Source of the DNA: Actinomycetes bacterium
GTDB taxonomy: Bacteria > Actinomycetota > Acidimicrobiia > Acidimicrobiales > Microtrichaceae
NCBI GenBank assembly: GCA_023423475.1
Contig: JAFAFN010000248.1
Span: forward strand, 1 to 7,375
Length of the DNA: 7,375 nt
Direction: 5' to 3'
A program made the position numbers and the translations under genes. The notes below the pieces were generated by a model. It saw only the letters and a list, made by a program, of their open reading frames with translations. It was not told the DNA's origin and searched no databases. Each line of letters starts with the position of its first letter. Position 1 is the first letter of the stretch. Below are positions 1 to 6,155 of the stretch, in pieces.

Positions 1-722
1 GCATGAGCCTCGCCATCACCACGCTCGCGCTGGCGGTCGCGGTCGAGCAGCTCGTGCTCGCGAGCCCTCCGCTGTCGGGTGGTGCCGCCGGGTCGTCCGC
101 GCCCCGGCCCGGGCTGTTCGGCATCGATCTCGGCGTGAGCGCCCGGGGCGCCGACAACTTCCGACCGGCCTTCGGCATCGCCGTGCTGGTAGTGGTCGTC
201 CTGTGCTGTGCGGCGGTCGCGAACCTGCGCCGCAACAGCACCGGACTCCGCTGGCTGGCCGTACGGGCCAACGAGCGAGCCGCTGCAGCGGTCGGCATCG
301 ACGTCGCCCGCACGAAGCTGGGCGCGTTCGCCGTCTCGGCGTTCCTCGCCGGCATGTGCGGCGTGCTCATGGCCCATGCCGCCACCACCTTGTCACCCAC
401 GTCGTTCATGGTCATCGGCGCGCTGGTGACCCTGGCGCTGACCTATCTGGGTGGCGTGTCCAGCATCACCGGAGCGCTGGTGGCGGGCGCACTCGCACAG
501 GCCGGCATCGTCACCACGGCGCTCAACGGCATGAGTAGCGGCGACGCGGGCGAGTACGTCTACGCCGTCAGCGGGCTGGCGCTGATCGTCACCGCGGTGC
601 TGGCCCCCGAGGGGCTCAGCGGCATCTGGCGCGACCAGGCCGCACGGCTGCGTGCTCGTCGCGGGCCACGCCCCGCTGCGGCGCCTGCAGCCACCCCGGA
701 CGTGGAGGCTGCGGCCCCATGA
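1..722 (+). CDS. HAAT-family ABC transporter permease, LivM-like (5' end cut by window edge)
   Basis: This is the C-terminal part (about 239 residues visible) of an inner-membrane permease of the branched-chain amino acid/amide (HAAT) ABC importers. The ATG at base 3 looks internal: it begins inside a hydrophobic helix (LAITTLALAVAVEQ) of the kind found mid-protein in LivM, so the true start lies upstream. Hydrophobic segments follow at about residues 56-74, 107-128, 133-170 and 184-202. The cytoplasmic coupling loop that contacts the ATPases is at about 83-117 (RWLAVRANERAAAAVGID, then the AFAVSAFLAG helix), matching the family pattern. A GG-S-ITGALVAG segment at 150-162 is also typical. The tail after 205 is Arg/Ala/Pro-rich and cytoplasmic. 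Its stop codon overlaps the next gene's start (ATGA), showing an operon. Substrate cannot be read from the sequence: branched-chain amino acids, amides, urea and aromatic compounds are all known for this family. Confidence 0.88.
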   Translation, partial: MSLAITTLALAVAVEQLVLASPPLSGGAAGSSAPRPGLFGIDLGVSARGADNFRPAFGIAVLVVVVLCCAAVANLRRNSTGLRWLAVRANERAAAAVGIDVARTKLGAFAVSAFLAGMCGVLMAHAATTLSPTSFMVIGALVTLALTYLGGVSSITGALVAGALAQAGIVTTALNGMSSGDAGEYVYAVSGLALIVTAVLAPEGLSGIWRDQAARLRARRGPRPAAAPAATPDVEAAAP

Positions 723-1486
723 GCGAACCCACCATCGCTCCCCTGCTGTCGGTGCGAGACCTCACGGTGCGTCACGGCGGACTCGTGGCGCTCGACCAGG
801 TGTCCATGGTCGTCGACACCGGGACCATCGTCGGTCTGATCGGCCCCAACGGCGCAGGCAAGACGACGTTCATCGACACCTTGAGCGGGTTCACCACTCC
901 CCAGGACGGCCGCATCGAGCTCGACGGTCACCGCATCGACCCGCTGTCCGCACATCGGCGCGCACAGCTCGGTCTGGTGCGGACGTTCCAGTCCCTCGAG
1001 CTGTTCGAGGACCTGACCGTCGAGGAGAACCTGCGGACCGCGCTGGACCGGCCCGGGCCCTGGTCGCTGCTGCGCGACGCGCTGTGGCCACGTCGGGTGG
1101 ACCACGCCGTCATCGGCGAGGTGCTCGACGACCTCGGCATCGGCGACACCGCCGGTCGACGACCGGGCGAGCTCTCCAACGGGCAACGCCACCTTGCGGC
1201 GCTCGCCCGCGGCCTGGTCGCCCGTCCCCGCCTGCTCCTGCTCGACGAGCCCGCCGCTGGTCTCGACCCGGACGAATCCGCAGAGCTGTCGGCGGTGCTG
1301 CGGAGCCTGCCGGGCCGGGGCACGTCGGTCCTGCTGGTCGAACACGACATGGCGGTGGTGCTCGAGGTGTGCGACCGCGTCGACGTGATCGACTTCGGGT
1401 CGCTCATCGCGAGCGGCACCCCCGCCGAGATCCGCGCGGACGAGCGGGTGATCGCCGCGTACCTGGGCGACGGGAGCACACCATGA
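719..1486 (+). CDS. livG: HAAT-family ABC transporter ATP-binding protein, LivG-like
   Basis: This 255-residue protein is one of the two ATPases that power the HAAT importer at the inner face of the membrane. Visible motifs in order: Walker A GPNGAGKT at 42-49, Q-loop at about 88-92 (RTFQS), ABC signature LSNGQ at 152-156, Walker B LLLLDEP at 171-178, D-loop AGLD at 180-183, and the switch histidine H209 in VEHDM. The FQ-LELF-DLTVEENL stretch at 90-105 is characteristic of LivG. The signature has Asn where many ABC proteins have Gly, a tolerated variation. The start is the ATG in the ATGA overlap with the permease, with GGAGG at 704-708 ten bases upstream. It is slightly short because the usual LivG insert before the signature is small here. 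Its stop again overlaps the next start, so all three genes are translationally coupled. The gene symbol reflects family, not proven substrate. Confidence 0.93.
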   Translation: MSEPTIAPLLSVRDLTVRHGGLVALDQVSMVVDTGTIVGLIGPNGAGKTTFIDTLSGFTTPQDGRIELDGHRIDPLSAHRRAQLGLVRTFQSLELFEDLTVEENLRTALDRPGPWSLLRDALWPRRVDHAVIGEVLDDLGIGDTAGRRPGELSNGQRHLAALARGLVARPRLLLLDEPAAGLDPDESAELSAVLRSLPGRGTSVLLVEHDMAVVLEVCDRVDVIDFGSLIASGTPAEIRADERVIAAYLGDGSTP

Positions 1487-2247
1487 CCACGTCCCAGGCA
1501 GCGACGACGGTCGAACCGGCACTCGAACTGCGTGGGCTGCGCGCCGGCTACGACGGCATCGCGGTCGTGCACGACCTCGACCTGGTCGTGCGACCCGGCG
1601 AGGTCGTCGCGCTGCTCGGGGCGAACGGTGCCGGCAAGACCACGACGCTCGCGACCGTCTCGGGGTTGCTGCCGGTGCTCGGCGGGACCATGTCGGTGCT
1701 CGGCGACGACCCCGCCCGACGCCGGCGTGTCCGCATCGCGGACGTGTGGCGTCGGGCCCGCGCCGGTGTCGCCCACGTGCCCGAGGACCGCGGGTTGTTC
1801 TACGACCTGACCGTCTCCGAGAACCTGCGCCTCGGCGCCCCGCCACGCGCACGACGCGATCGGGCGCCCGGGCCCGACGAGGTGTTCGAGCTCTTCCCCG
1901 CGCTCGCCGGTGTCGCCGACCGCCGCGCGGGACTGCTCTCGGGCGGCGAGCAGCAGATGCTCGCCCTCGCCCGGGCGGTGTCGAGCGGACCGGAGCTGCT
2001 CCTGGTCGACGAGCTCAGCCTGGGGCTCGCGCCGATCATCGTGGCGCGCCTGCTGCCGGTGCTGCGGACGATCGCCGAACGCACCGGGGCCGGTGTGCTC
2101 GTGGTCGAACAGCACGTCCCGCTGGTGTTGGCCGTCGCCGACCGCGCCGTGGTGCTCGACCGTGGCCGGGTCGCGCTGTCCGGCCCCGCGTCCGAGGTCG
2201 CGTCGCGTGTCGACGAGATCGAGGCGGGCTACCTCGGCGAACGCTGA
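1483..2247 (+). CDS. livF: HAAT-family ABC transporter ATP-binding protein, LivF-like
   Basis: This 254-residue protein is the second ATPase of the importer and should pair with the LivG-like subunit. Motifs: Walker A GANGAGKT at 46-53, the LivF-type VPEDRGLFYDLTVSENL block at 99-115 (with Glu in place of the Q-loop Gln, as usual for LivF), signature LSGGEQQM at 152-159, Walker B LLLVDE at 172-177 followed by LSLGLAP (the usual LivF wording), and switch histidine H211 in VEQHV. The frame is open far upstream, but the start at 1483 is fixed by homology, by the ATGA overlap with livG and by GGGAG at 1472-1476, six bases before the ATG. It is the last gene of the operon in this direction. Its final 19 bases overlap the 3' end of the oppositely oriented oxygenase gene, leaving no space for a dedicated terminator. 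Confidence 0.93.
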   Translation: MTTSQAATTVEPALELRGLRAGYDGIAVVHDLDLVVRPGEVVALLGANGAGKTTTLATVSGLLPVLGGTMSVLGDDPARRRRVRIADVWRRARAGVAHVPEDRGLFYDLTVSENLRLGAPPRARRDRAPGPDEVFELFPALAGVADRRAGLLSGGEQQMLALARAVSSGPELLLVDELSLGLAPIIVARLLPVLRTIAERTGAGVLVVEQHVPLVLAVADRAVVLDRGRVALSGPASEVASRVDEIEAGYLGER

Positions 2248-3959
2248 GCCGGCTCCCGCGACGCCATCGGCGCGCCCTGCTCGAGATCGTCCGCGACACC
2301 GGCCACCAGGAGCGCGAGCTCCGGCTCGAGCTCGTCGATGCGGTCGAGCTCGTCGGCGAAGCGAGTGCGTGGCCGGTCCGTCGACGGCGTCGCTGCCGGC
2401 ATCCAGGCGGAGTGCAACATGAACGGCATGGTGACCCCCGGCTCCGCGAGCGTGGCGAGCGGCCCCGCCGCGACGTCCCCCGCGTCGAACACCTCGACGC
2501 GGAAGCCGGCGTCGTTCATCACGGGGACCACGACCCACCCGTCGTGCCCACCGGGGTCGGATCCGGCGTAGCGGCTCTTCGTCGGGTCCGAGCCGGCGTC
2601 GCGCGGCACGAAGATCGGTGACGTCGGGAAGTCAGCGACGTCGAAGCTGTGGTGGGCGACGATCCCCAGCTCGTCGAGCTCGCTGGAGACGAGCAGGGGC
2701 ACGGTCTCCTCTGATGGCAGCAGCGTGCGATCGACCCGGTCCCCGTAGAGCGCCAGCATCTTCTGGGTCACTCCCTCGGGCCGCCACCCCTGGTGCACGG
2801 TGTGGTGCAACGTCGGACGGGTGCGGCCCTCGGTGCTCCAGTCGAGTGCGTTGAGCTGTCGGGTCCACAGCAGCTCGGGCTCACGCTGCTCGGCACGGTG
2901 CAGCACCTTCGACGTCACCGGGTCGACGACGATCATCGTCGTGCGGTCCGGAGCCATCGGGAACCCGTAGAGGCCCCGCAACGCCGGGTCGCACGGACGT
3001 CCGAGGGCGTCGGTGTCGCCGACCTGCTGGGTCATCGCGATGTCGGCGCTCTCGGTGTGCTCGAAGACGATCCGGACGCCCTCCGTGTCGTCGTAGGTCG
3101 CGTAGTAGTGGTTGATCTCGGGCGAGATCGTGAACGACGTGCAGGGCACCTCGGTGCCGGGTGGTGTCGCCTCGAGGGCGTCCTTGCGGATCATGAAGAC
3201 CGGTGCCTCGAGGTTCGCCGGTTCGACGCGGTCACCGCCCGTGAGCACCTGCGGCTCGACGTGGAACGCACAGTCACCGACGATCAGCCAGTCGCGTGTC
3301 TGGGTGATGGTGTGCACCGACTGCGGGATGAGCGCGCCCTCGATCGGCCACGACTGCAGCGGTCCGTGTCCGTCCCAGCGCACGATGTGCAGCTGGCCCC
3401 AGAAGGTGTTGACCGTCCAGAGCACGTCACGGTCGGGATCGATGACGGGATGCGCCGTGGTCATCACCATCGGCAGCACGGGCTGCGGTGAGACCTCGAA
3501 GGTCTGCCACTCGCTTCGGTGACCGACCTCGCCGAGGAACCCCAGCGTCACGGGGTCGATCTCGACGGGGCGCCCTGCGTCCCAGGTCATGAAGAGCCGG
3601 TCACCCCACGGCAGCGGCGCGGTGTTGGCCGCGTTGGTGTGCCCGAACGGCGACTGCACGCCGACCATCGTCGGTGTGAAGAGATCCGGCCGGGCGGCGC
3701 GCAGCCGCGCCGAAGGGGAGTCGATGCGGCGCTGACGCCACGCGTGGCGATCGGCGGGCGCACCGTGGGTGCCCGGCGCGAGCGACAGACGGTAGGTCGT
3801 GCCGTCGCCGAAGAAGGGGTGCGGTCCGTCGAAGGTGGCCGGATGCGGCGCGCTCAGGACGAGCTCGCCCGAGAGCCCAGCGGGCCACTCCCCCGCCACG
3901 ACACCGAGGTCGTGGTCCTCCGGATCCGACATCGAGAACAGCGACCGGGGAATCGGCAT
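2229..3959 (-). CDS. Divergent carotenoid oxygenase (RPE65/CCD superfamily)
   Basis: This 576-residue protein belongs to the non-haem iron carotenoid cleavage oxygenases, cytoplasmic seven-bladed propellers that split alkene double bonds with O2. Four candidate iron ligands are visible in family context and spacing: H170 (TAHPVIDP), H216 (QSVHTI), H284 (INHYYATYDD) and H516 (PFMLHSAW). The TNAANTAPLPWGDRLFMTWDAG block at about 108-129 matches the family's ANT...LWEGG segment. It is strongly divergent: the usual RNGPNP is LSAPHP, FDGDGM is FFGDGT, and two conserved second-shell glutamates appear as Asp (about 127) and Ser (about 447). The span between third and fourth histidines is 232 residues, and about 60 residues follow the last histidine, ending in an acidic, probably helical tail. 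I chose ATG 3959 because GAGG lies five bases upstream; an in-frame TTG at 3974 has no good ribosome site. Substrate is unknown; a stilbenoid or apocarotenoid is possible. Confidence 0.85.
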   Translation of the reverse strand: MPIPRSLFSMSDPEDHDLGVVAGEWPAGLSGELVLSAPHPATFDGPHPFFGDGTTYRLSLAPGTHGAPADRHAWRQRRIDSPSARLRAARPDLFTPTMVGVQSPFGHTNAANTAPLPWGDRLFMTWDAGRPVEIDPVTLGFLGEVGHRSEWQTFEVSPQPVLPMVMTTAHPVIDPDRDVLWTVNTFWGQLHIVRWDGHGPLQSWPIEGALIPQSVHTITQTRDWLIVGDCAFHVEPQVLTGGDRVEPANLEAPVFMIRKDALEATPPGTEVPCTSFTISPEINHYYATYDDTEGVRIVFEHTESADIAMTQQVGDTDALGRPCDPALRGLYGFPMAPDRTTMIVVDPVTSKVLHRAEQREPELLWTRQLNALDWSTEGRTRPTLHHTVHQGWRPEGVTQKMLALYGDRVDRTLLPSEETVPLLVSSELDELGIVAHHSFDVADFPTSPIFVPRDAGSDPTKSRYAGSDPGGHDGWVVVPVMNDAGFRVEVFDAGDVAAGPLATLAEPGVTMPFMLHSAWMPAATPSTDRPRTRFADELDRIDELEPELALLVAGVADDLEQGAPMASREPAQRSPR

Positions 3960-3964
3960 GTTGA

Positions 3965-3970
3965 CCTCAC
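3965..3970 (-). promoter_or_regulatory. Ribosome binding site of the minus-strand oxygenase
   Basis: Read on the minus strand this is GTGAGG, with GAGG ending five bases before the ATG at 3959. It decides the start in favour of ATG 3959 over the in-frame TTG at 3974, which would place this element inside the coding sequence. Confidence 0.55.
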
Positions 3971-4016
3971 TCAACTCGATGGTGGACGTACCGGCACGGG
4001 CGTGCGAATGGTGAAC

Positions 4017-4022
4017 AGTGTA
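4017..4022 (-). promoter_or_regulatory. Candidate -10 element for the minus-strand oxygenase
   Basis: Read on the minus strand this is TACACT, which also fits TAnnnT. It overlaps the plus-strand candidate by two bases, so both promoters could share one melting region. The leader to the ATG at 3959 would be about 50 bases. No strong -35 is seen. Weakly supported. Confidence 0.25.
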
Positions 4023-4026
4023 AAGT
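4021..4026 (+). promoter_or_regulatory. Candidate -10 element for the plus-strand oxygenase
   Basis: TAAAGT fits the actinobacterial housekeeping -10 pattern TAnnnT and sits in the only relatively AT-rich patch (about 4005-4037) of this very GC-rich window. Transcription starting around 4033 would give a leader of about 60 bases before the ATG at 4096. No convincing -35 hexamer stands 16-18 bases upstream, which is common in actinobacteria. This rests on pattern and position only. Confidence 0.3.
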
Positions 4027-4083
4027 TACCCCGTTCAGTGACGGAGGTCACGGACGGATGTGTTCGCCGTGACAGCCAGCGAC

Positions 4084-4088
4084 GGGAG
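4084..4088 (+). promoter_or_regulatory. Ribosome binding site of the plus-strand oxygenase
   Basis: GGGAG lies seven bases before ATG 4096 and selects that start over the in-frame GTG at 4060. The same GGGAG core precedes livF in this window. Confidence 0.55.
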
Positions 4089-4095
4089 CCTCGCC

Positions 4096-5541
4096 ATGTC
4101 CACGCCAGTCGAGACCGATCACACCGGCACGACACCGAACCCGTATCTGCGCGGGGCGTACGAGCCGGTCCGCGACGAGGTCGCGCTCGATGCGCTGCGC
4201 GTCACCGGCGACCTGCCCGACGGCCTGCGCGGCACGTTCCTGCGCAACGGGCCGAACCCCCTGTTCCCACCCCTCGGCGAGTACCACCTGTTCGACGGTG
4301 ACGGCATGCTGCACGCGACGACCTTCGACGGTTCCTCCGCGTCGTACCGGAACCGCTGGATCCGCAGCGCGGGACTCGAGGCCGAGATCCGCGCCGGCCG
4401 AGCCATCTACGGCGGGATGGCCCAGCCGGCGTTCCCGGAGCCCGAGCTCGTCGGCGACGCCGGCCCGATGAAGAACGTGGCGAACACCCACGTCGTGCGC
4501 CATGCCGGGCGAACGATGTGCCTGTGGGAGGCGGGGCCCCCGACGCTGGTCGACGACTCGCTGGCGACCCTCGGGACCCACGACTTCGACGGAGCGCTCG
4601 CAGGCCCCATGACCGCGCACCCGAAGCTCGACCCGCTCACCGGCGAGCTGCACTTCTTCGGGTACTCGGCGATGCCGCCGTACCTGCGCTACCACGTCGC
4701 CGATGCGAGCGGTGCGCTGATCCGCTCGATCGACATCGACCTGCCGAACCCGGTGATGATGCACGACTTCGCGATCACCGAACACCATGTCGTGTTCTTC
4801 GACGCACCGGCGCTGTTCGACCTGGGCGGCTTCCTCGCCGGTGGCCCGATGATCCGTTGGAGCCCGGAGCTGGGCACGCGCATCGGCGTGATGCGCCGCG
4901 ACGGCGACGGCAGCGACCTGCGGTGGTCCGAGATCGACCCCTGCTACGTGTTCCACTTCCTCAACGCGTGGAGCGACGACGACACCCTCGTGCTCGACGG
5001 ATGTCGGCTCCCCCGCCTCGACATCGGCCTCGAGACGACGACGGACACGTCGAGCACCGGTGACGACGACGGTGGCCACCTCAGCCGCTTCACCGTCGAT
5101 CTCGCCTCGGCGACCGCCACCACCACGCAACTCACGGACCTGCGTGGCGACTTCCCGCGCATCGACGAGCGACTCACCGGGCGCGAGCACCGCTTCGGCT
5201 ACCTGGCGACCATCATCGAACCGTCGGGGCACGACGCGTCGACCCCCGAAGAGGGTGCCTTCGACTCGGTCACCCGCATCGACCTGCGCGACGGCACCAC
5301 GGCGTCGCACACGTTCGGCCCGGGACGCATCTGCGGCGAACCCGTCTTCGCGCCGGACCCCGGGCGCGACGCCGAGGACGGCGGCTGGCTGCTCACCTGG
5401 GTCCACGACGCGGCGACGGACCTCTCGGAGCTGGTCGTGCTCGATGCGGCCGACGTGCAGTCCGAGCCGGTGGCCGTGGTGCACCCCGGACGACGGGTGC
5501 CCTTCGGGTTCCACGGCTCGTGGATCAGCGAGGAGCCCTGA
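4096..5541 (+). CDS. Carotenoid oxygenase (RPE65/CCD superfamily), canonical type
   Basis: This 481-residue protein is a typical bacterial carotenoid/apocarotenoid cleavage dioxygenase: non-haem Fe(II), oxidative splitting of a double bond into two carbonyl products. Signatures in order: RNGPNPLF at about 50-57, HLFDGDGMLHA at 64-74, ANTHVVRH at 129-136, LWEAG at 143-147. Iron ligands are H175 (TAHPKLDP), H223 (MMHDFAITE), H287 (FHFLNAW) and H473 (PFGFHGSW). Likely second-shell glutamates are E145, E358 (PRIDE) and E415 (GEPVFAP). It ends eight residues after the last histidine, as many bacterial members do. Oddities: the Glu often following HxxNA is Ser, and a Ser/Thr/Asp-rich loop lies at about 313-327. 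The frame opens with a GTG at 4060, but ATG 4096 has GGGAG seven bases upstream and starts closer to the conserved domain. It is divergent from the other oxygenase and overlaps tetR by 17 bases at the 3' end. Exact substrate cannot be inferred. Confidence 0.95.
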   Translation: MSTPVETDHTGTTPNPYLRGAYEPVRDEVALDALRVTGDLPDGLRGTFLRNGPNPLFPPLGEYHLFDGDGMLHATTFDGSSASYRNRWIRSAGLEAEIRAGRAIYGGMAQPAFPEPELVGDAGPMKNVANTHVVRHAGRTMCLWEAGPPTLVDDSLATLGTHDFDGALAGPMTAHPKLDPLTGELHFFGYSAMPPYLRYHVADASGALIRSIDIDLPNPVMMHDFAITEHHVVFFDAPALFDLGGFLAGGPMIRWSPELGTRIGVMRRDGDGSDLRWSEIDPCYVFHFLNAWSDDDTLVLDGCRLPRLDIGLETTTDTSSTGDDDGGHLSRFTVDLASATATTTQLTDLRGDFPRIDERLTGREHRFGYLATIIEPSGHDASTPEEGAFDSVTRIDLRDGTTASHTFGPGRICGEPVFAPDPGRDAEDGGWLLTWVHDAATDLSELVVLDAADVQSEPVAVVHPGRRVPFGFHGSWISEEP

Positions 5542-6121
5542 GTCCGTCGACCACCGAGTCGATGACGGAGTCCACCAGCTCGGACTCGTAGTCGTCACCC
5601 AGGTTCGGTCGGGCCAGCAGCACGGTCGCCACCCCGTGCACCGCCGCCCAGAGCGTGAGCCCCACCATCAGCGGATCGTCGATGCGCAGCAGGCCCGCCG
5701 CGATCGCGTCGTCGATCGCGACGGTCGAGACCTCGAAGGACTTCGACGCGAGGTCGTGCTCGGGGGCTGCCGGCTGGGGCGACCAGGCGGGTCGGAACAT
5801 CGTCATCACACCGAAGAGTGCAGGGTTCGCCAACGCGTGGTCGACGTAGGCACGACTCTGCGCTCGGATGCGTTCGATCGGATCCTCGATGCCCTCCGAT
5901 GCGGCGACCAGGCCGTCGAGCAGTCGGCCGAACTCGTCGTCCGCGATGGCGCCCATGAGGTCGTCCTTCGAGGCGAAGTGCGCGTAGAGCGCCGGTGCCG
6001 TCACCCCGAGCCGTCCGGCGATCCGACGCAGCGACACGGCATCCGGACCGTCCTCGAGCATCGTCGAGCGTGCGGCGTCGAGGATCGCCGCGGCGGTGAG
6101 GGGTGGACGCTGCTCGCTCAC
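5525..6121 (-). CDS. TetR-family transcriptional regulator with WHG-type C-terminal domain
   Basis: This protein of about 198 residues is a cytoplasmic, dimeric DNA-binding repressor type. The N-terminal TetR domain starts with an AAAILDAARS helix at about 10-19. The helix-turn-helix follows at about 30-55, with the diagnostic LRRIAGRLGVTAPALYAHF and SKDDL. The C-terminal ligand/dimer domain carries LWAAVHGVA (W158, H162, G163), fitting the TetR_C_33/WHG group; ligands for that group cannot be deduced. I prefer the GTG at 6121 (SEQRPPL...) because it gives the normal short lead before helix 1 and leaves the inverted repeat at 6122-6144 outside the gene. Alternatives are GTG 6130 and ATG 6157; the latter gives 210 residues and would overlap the FGE start. 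None has a strong ribosome site. Its 3' end overlaps the canonical oxygenase by 17 bases, and it is divergent from the FGE gene. Likely autoregulated; control of FGE or the oxygenases is inference. Confidence 0.93.
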   Translation of the reverse strand: MSEQRPPLTAAAILDAARSTMLEDGPDAVSLRRIAGRLGVTAPALYAHFASKDDLMGAIADDEFGRLLDGLVAASEGIEDPIERIRAQSRAYVDHALANPALFGVMTMFRPAWSPQPAAPEHDLASKSFEVSTVAIDDAIAAGLLRIDDPLMVGLTLWAAVHGVATVLLARPNLGDDYESELVDSVIDSVVDGLRAPR

Positions 6122-6144
6122 GGACCGCACGGTAGCGGCGGTCC
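6122..6144. promoter_or_regulatory. Candidate TetR operator: 7+7 bp inverted repeat
   Basis: GGACCGC at 6122-6128 is the exact reverse complement of GCGGTCC at 6138-6144, with nine bases between. It fills most of the gap between the tetR GTG at 6121 and the FGE ribosome site at 6147-6151, the usual location for a TetR self-operator that also controls a divergent gene. Perfect 7-bp arms in so short a region are unlikely by chance, although GC-rich composition weakens this. The motif is not repeated in the region between the two oxygenase genes. Confidence 0.45.
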
Positions 6145-6146
6145 CC

Positions 6147-6151
6147 GGAGG
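6147..6151 (+). promoter_or_regulatory. Ribosome binding site of the FGE gene
   Basis: GGAGG, the strongest Shine-Dalgarno match near this gene, ends four bases before ATG 6156. It argues for 6156 rather than the in-frame ATG at 6168 (16 bases away) or an upstream GTG at 6096, which lies inside tetR. Confidence 0.55.
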
Positions 6152-6155
6152 TGGC

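Larger units (their letters stand above)
4012..4051. promoter_or_regulatory. Candidate operator cluster between the divergent oxygenase genes
   Basis: Two inverted repeats abut here: TGAAC at 4012-4016 with GTTCA at 4033-4037, and GTGAC at 4038-4042 with GTCAC at 4047-4051. A direct repeat CAGTG occurs at 4016-4020 and 4036-4040, 20 bases (about two helical turns) apart. These flank or overlap the candidate -10 elements, where a repressor would act. Arms of only five bases are expected by chance a few times in a region of this size, so this is a suggestion from position, not a firm call. Confidence 0.25.

Noticed and set aside
652..1482. Upstream extension of the livF reading frame
   Set aside because: The extension is Arg/Pro-rich and out of frame with the real livM and livG. 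The conserved protein begins at 1483 with a good ribosome site.
560..1852. Long minus-strand open frame (430 residues) opposite livG and livF
   Set aside because: Arg/Gly/Ala-rich with no recognisable domain. It lies antisense to genes with full ABC ATPase motifs and is a normal side effect of high GC.
2248..2350. GC-rich self-complementary stretches (GAGCTC, CTCGAG) after livF as a possible terminator
   Set aside because: They lie within the oxygenase coding sequence, have no T-run and form no clear single hairpin.
928..2538. Minus-strand open frame of 536 residues spanning livG, livF and the end of the oxygenase
   Set aside because: Low-complexity composition, no domain, and it crosses three well-supported genes.
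3960..4005. Short inverted repeats GTTGA-N6-TCAAC (3960-3975) and GCACG-GG-CGTGC (3994-4005)
   Set aside because: Five-base arms are expected by chance several times in 136 bases, and the first overlaps the ribosome site; not enough for an operator call.
3519..4301. Plus-strand open frame across the divergent promoter region
   Set aside because: Runs antisense to the minus-strand oxygenase and into the other one in the wrong frame; Arg-rich composition without a domain.
4048..5598. Minus-strand open frame of 516 residues opposite the canonical oxygenase
   Set aside because: Val/Arg/Glu-rich mirror of a gene with all CCD signatures; no motif of its own.
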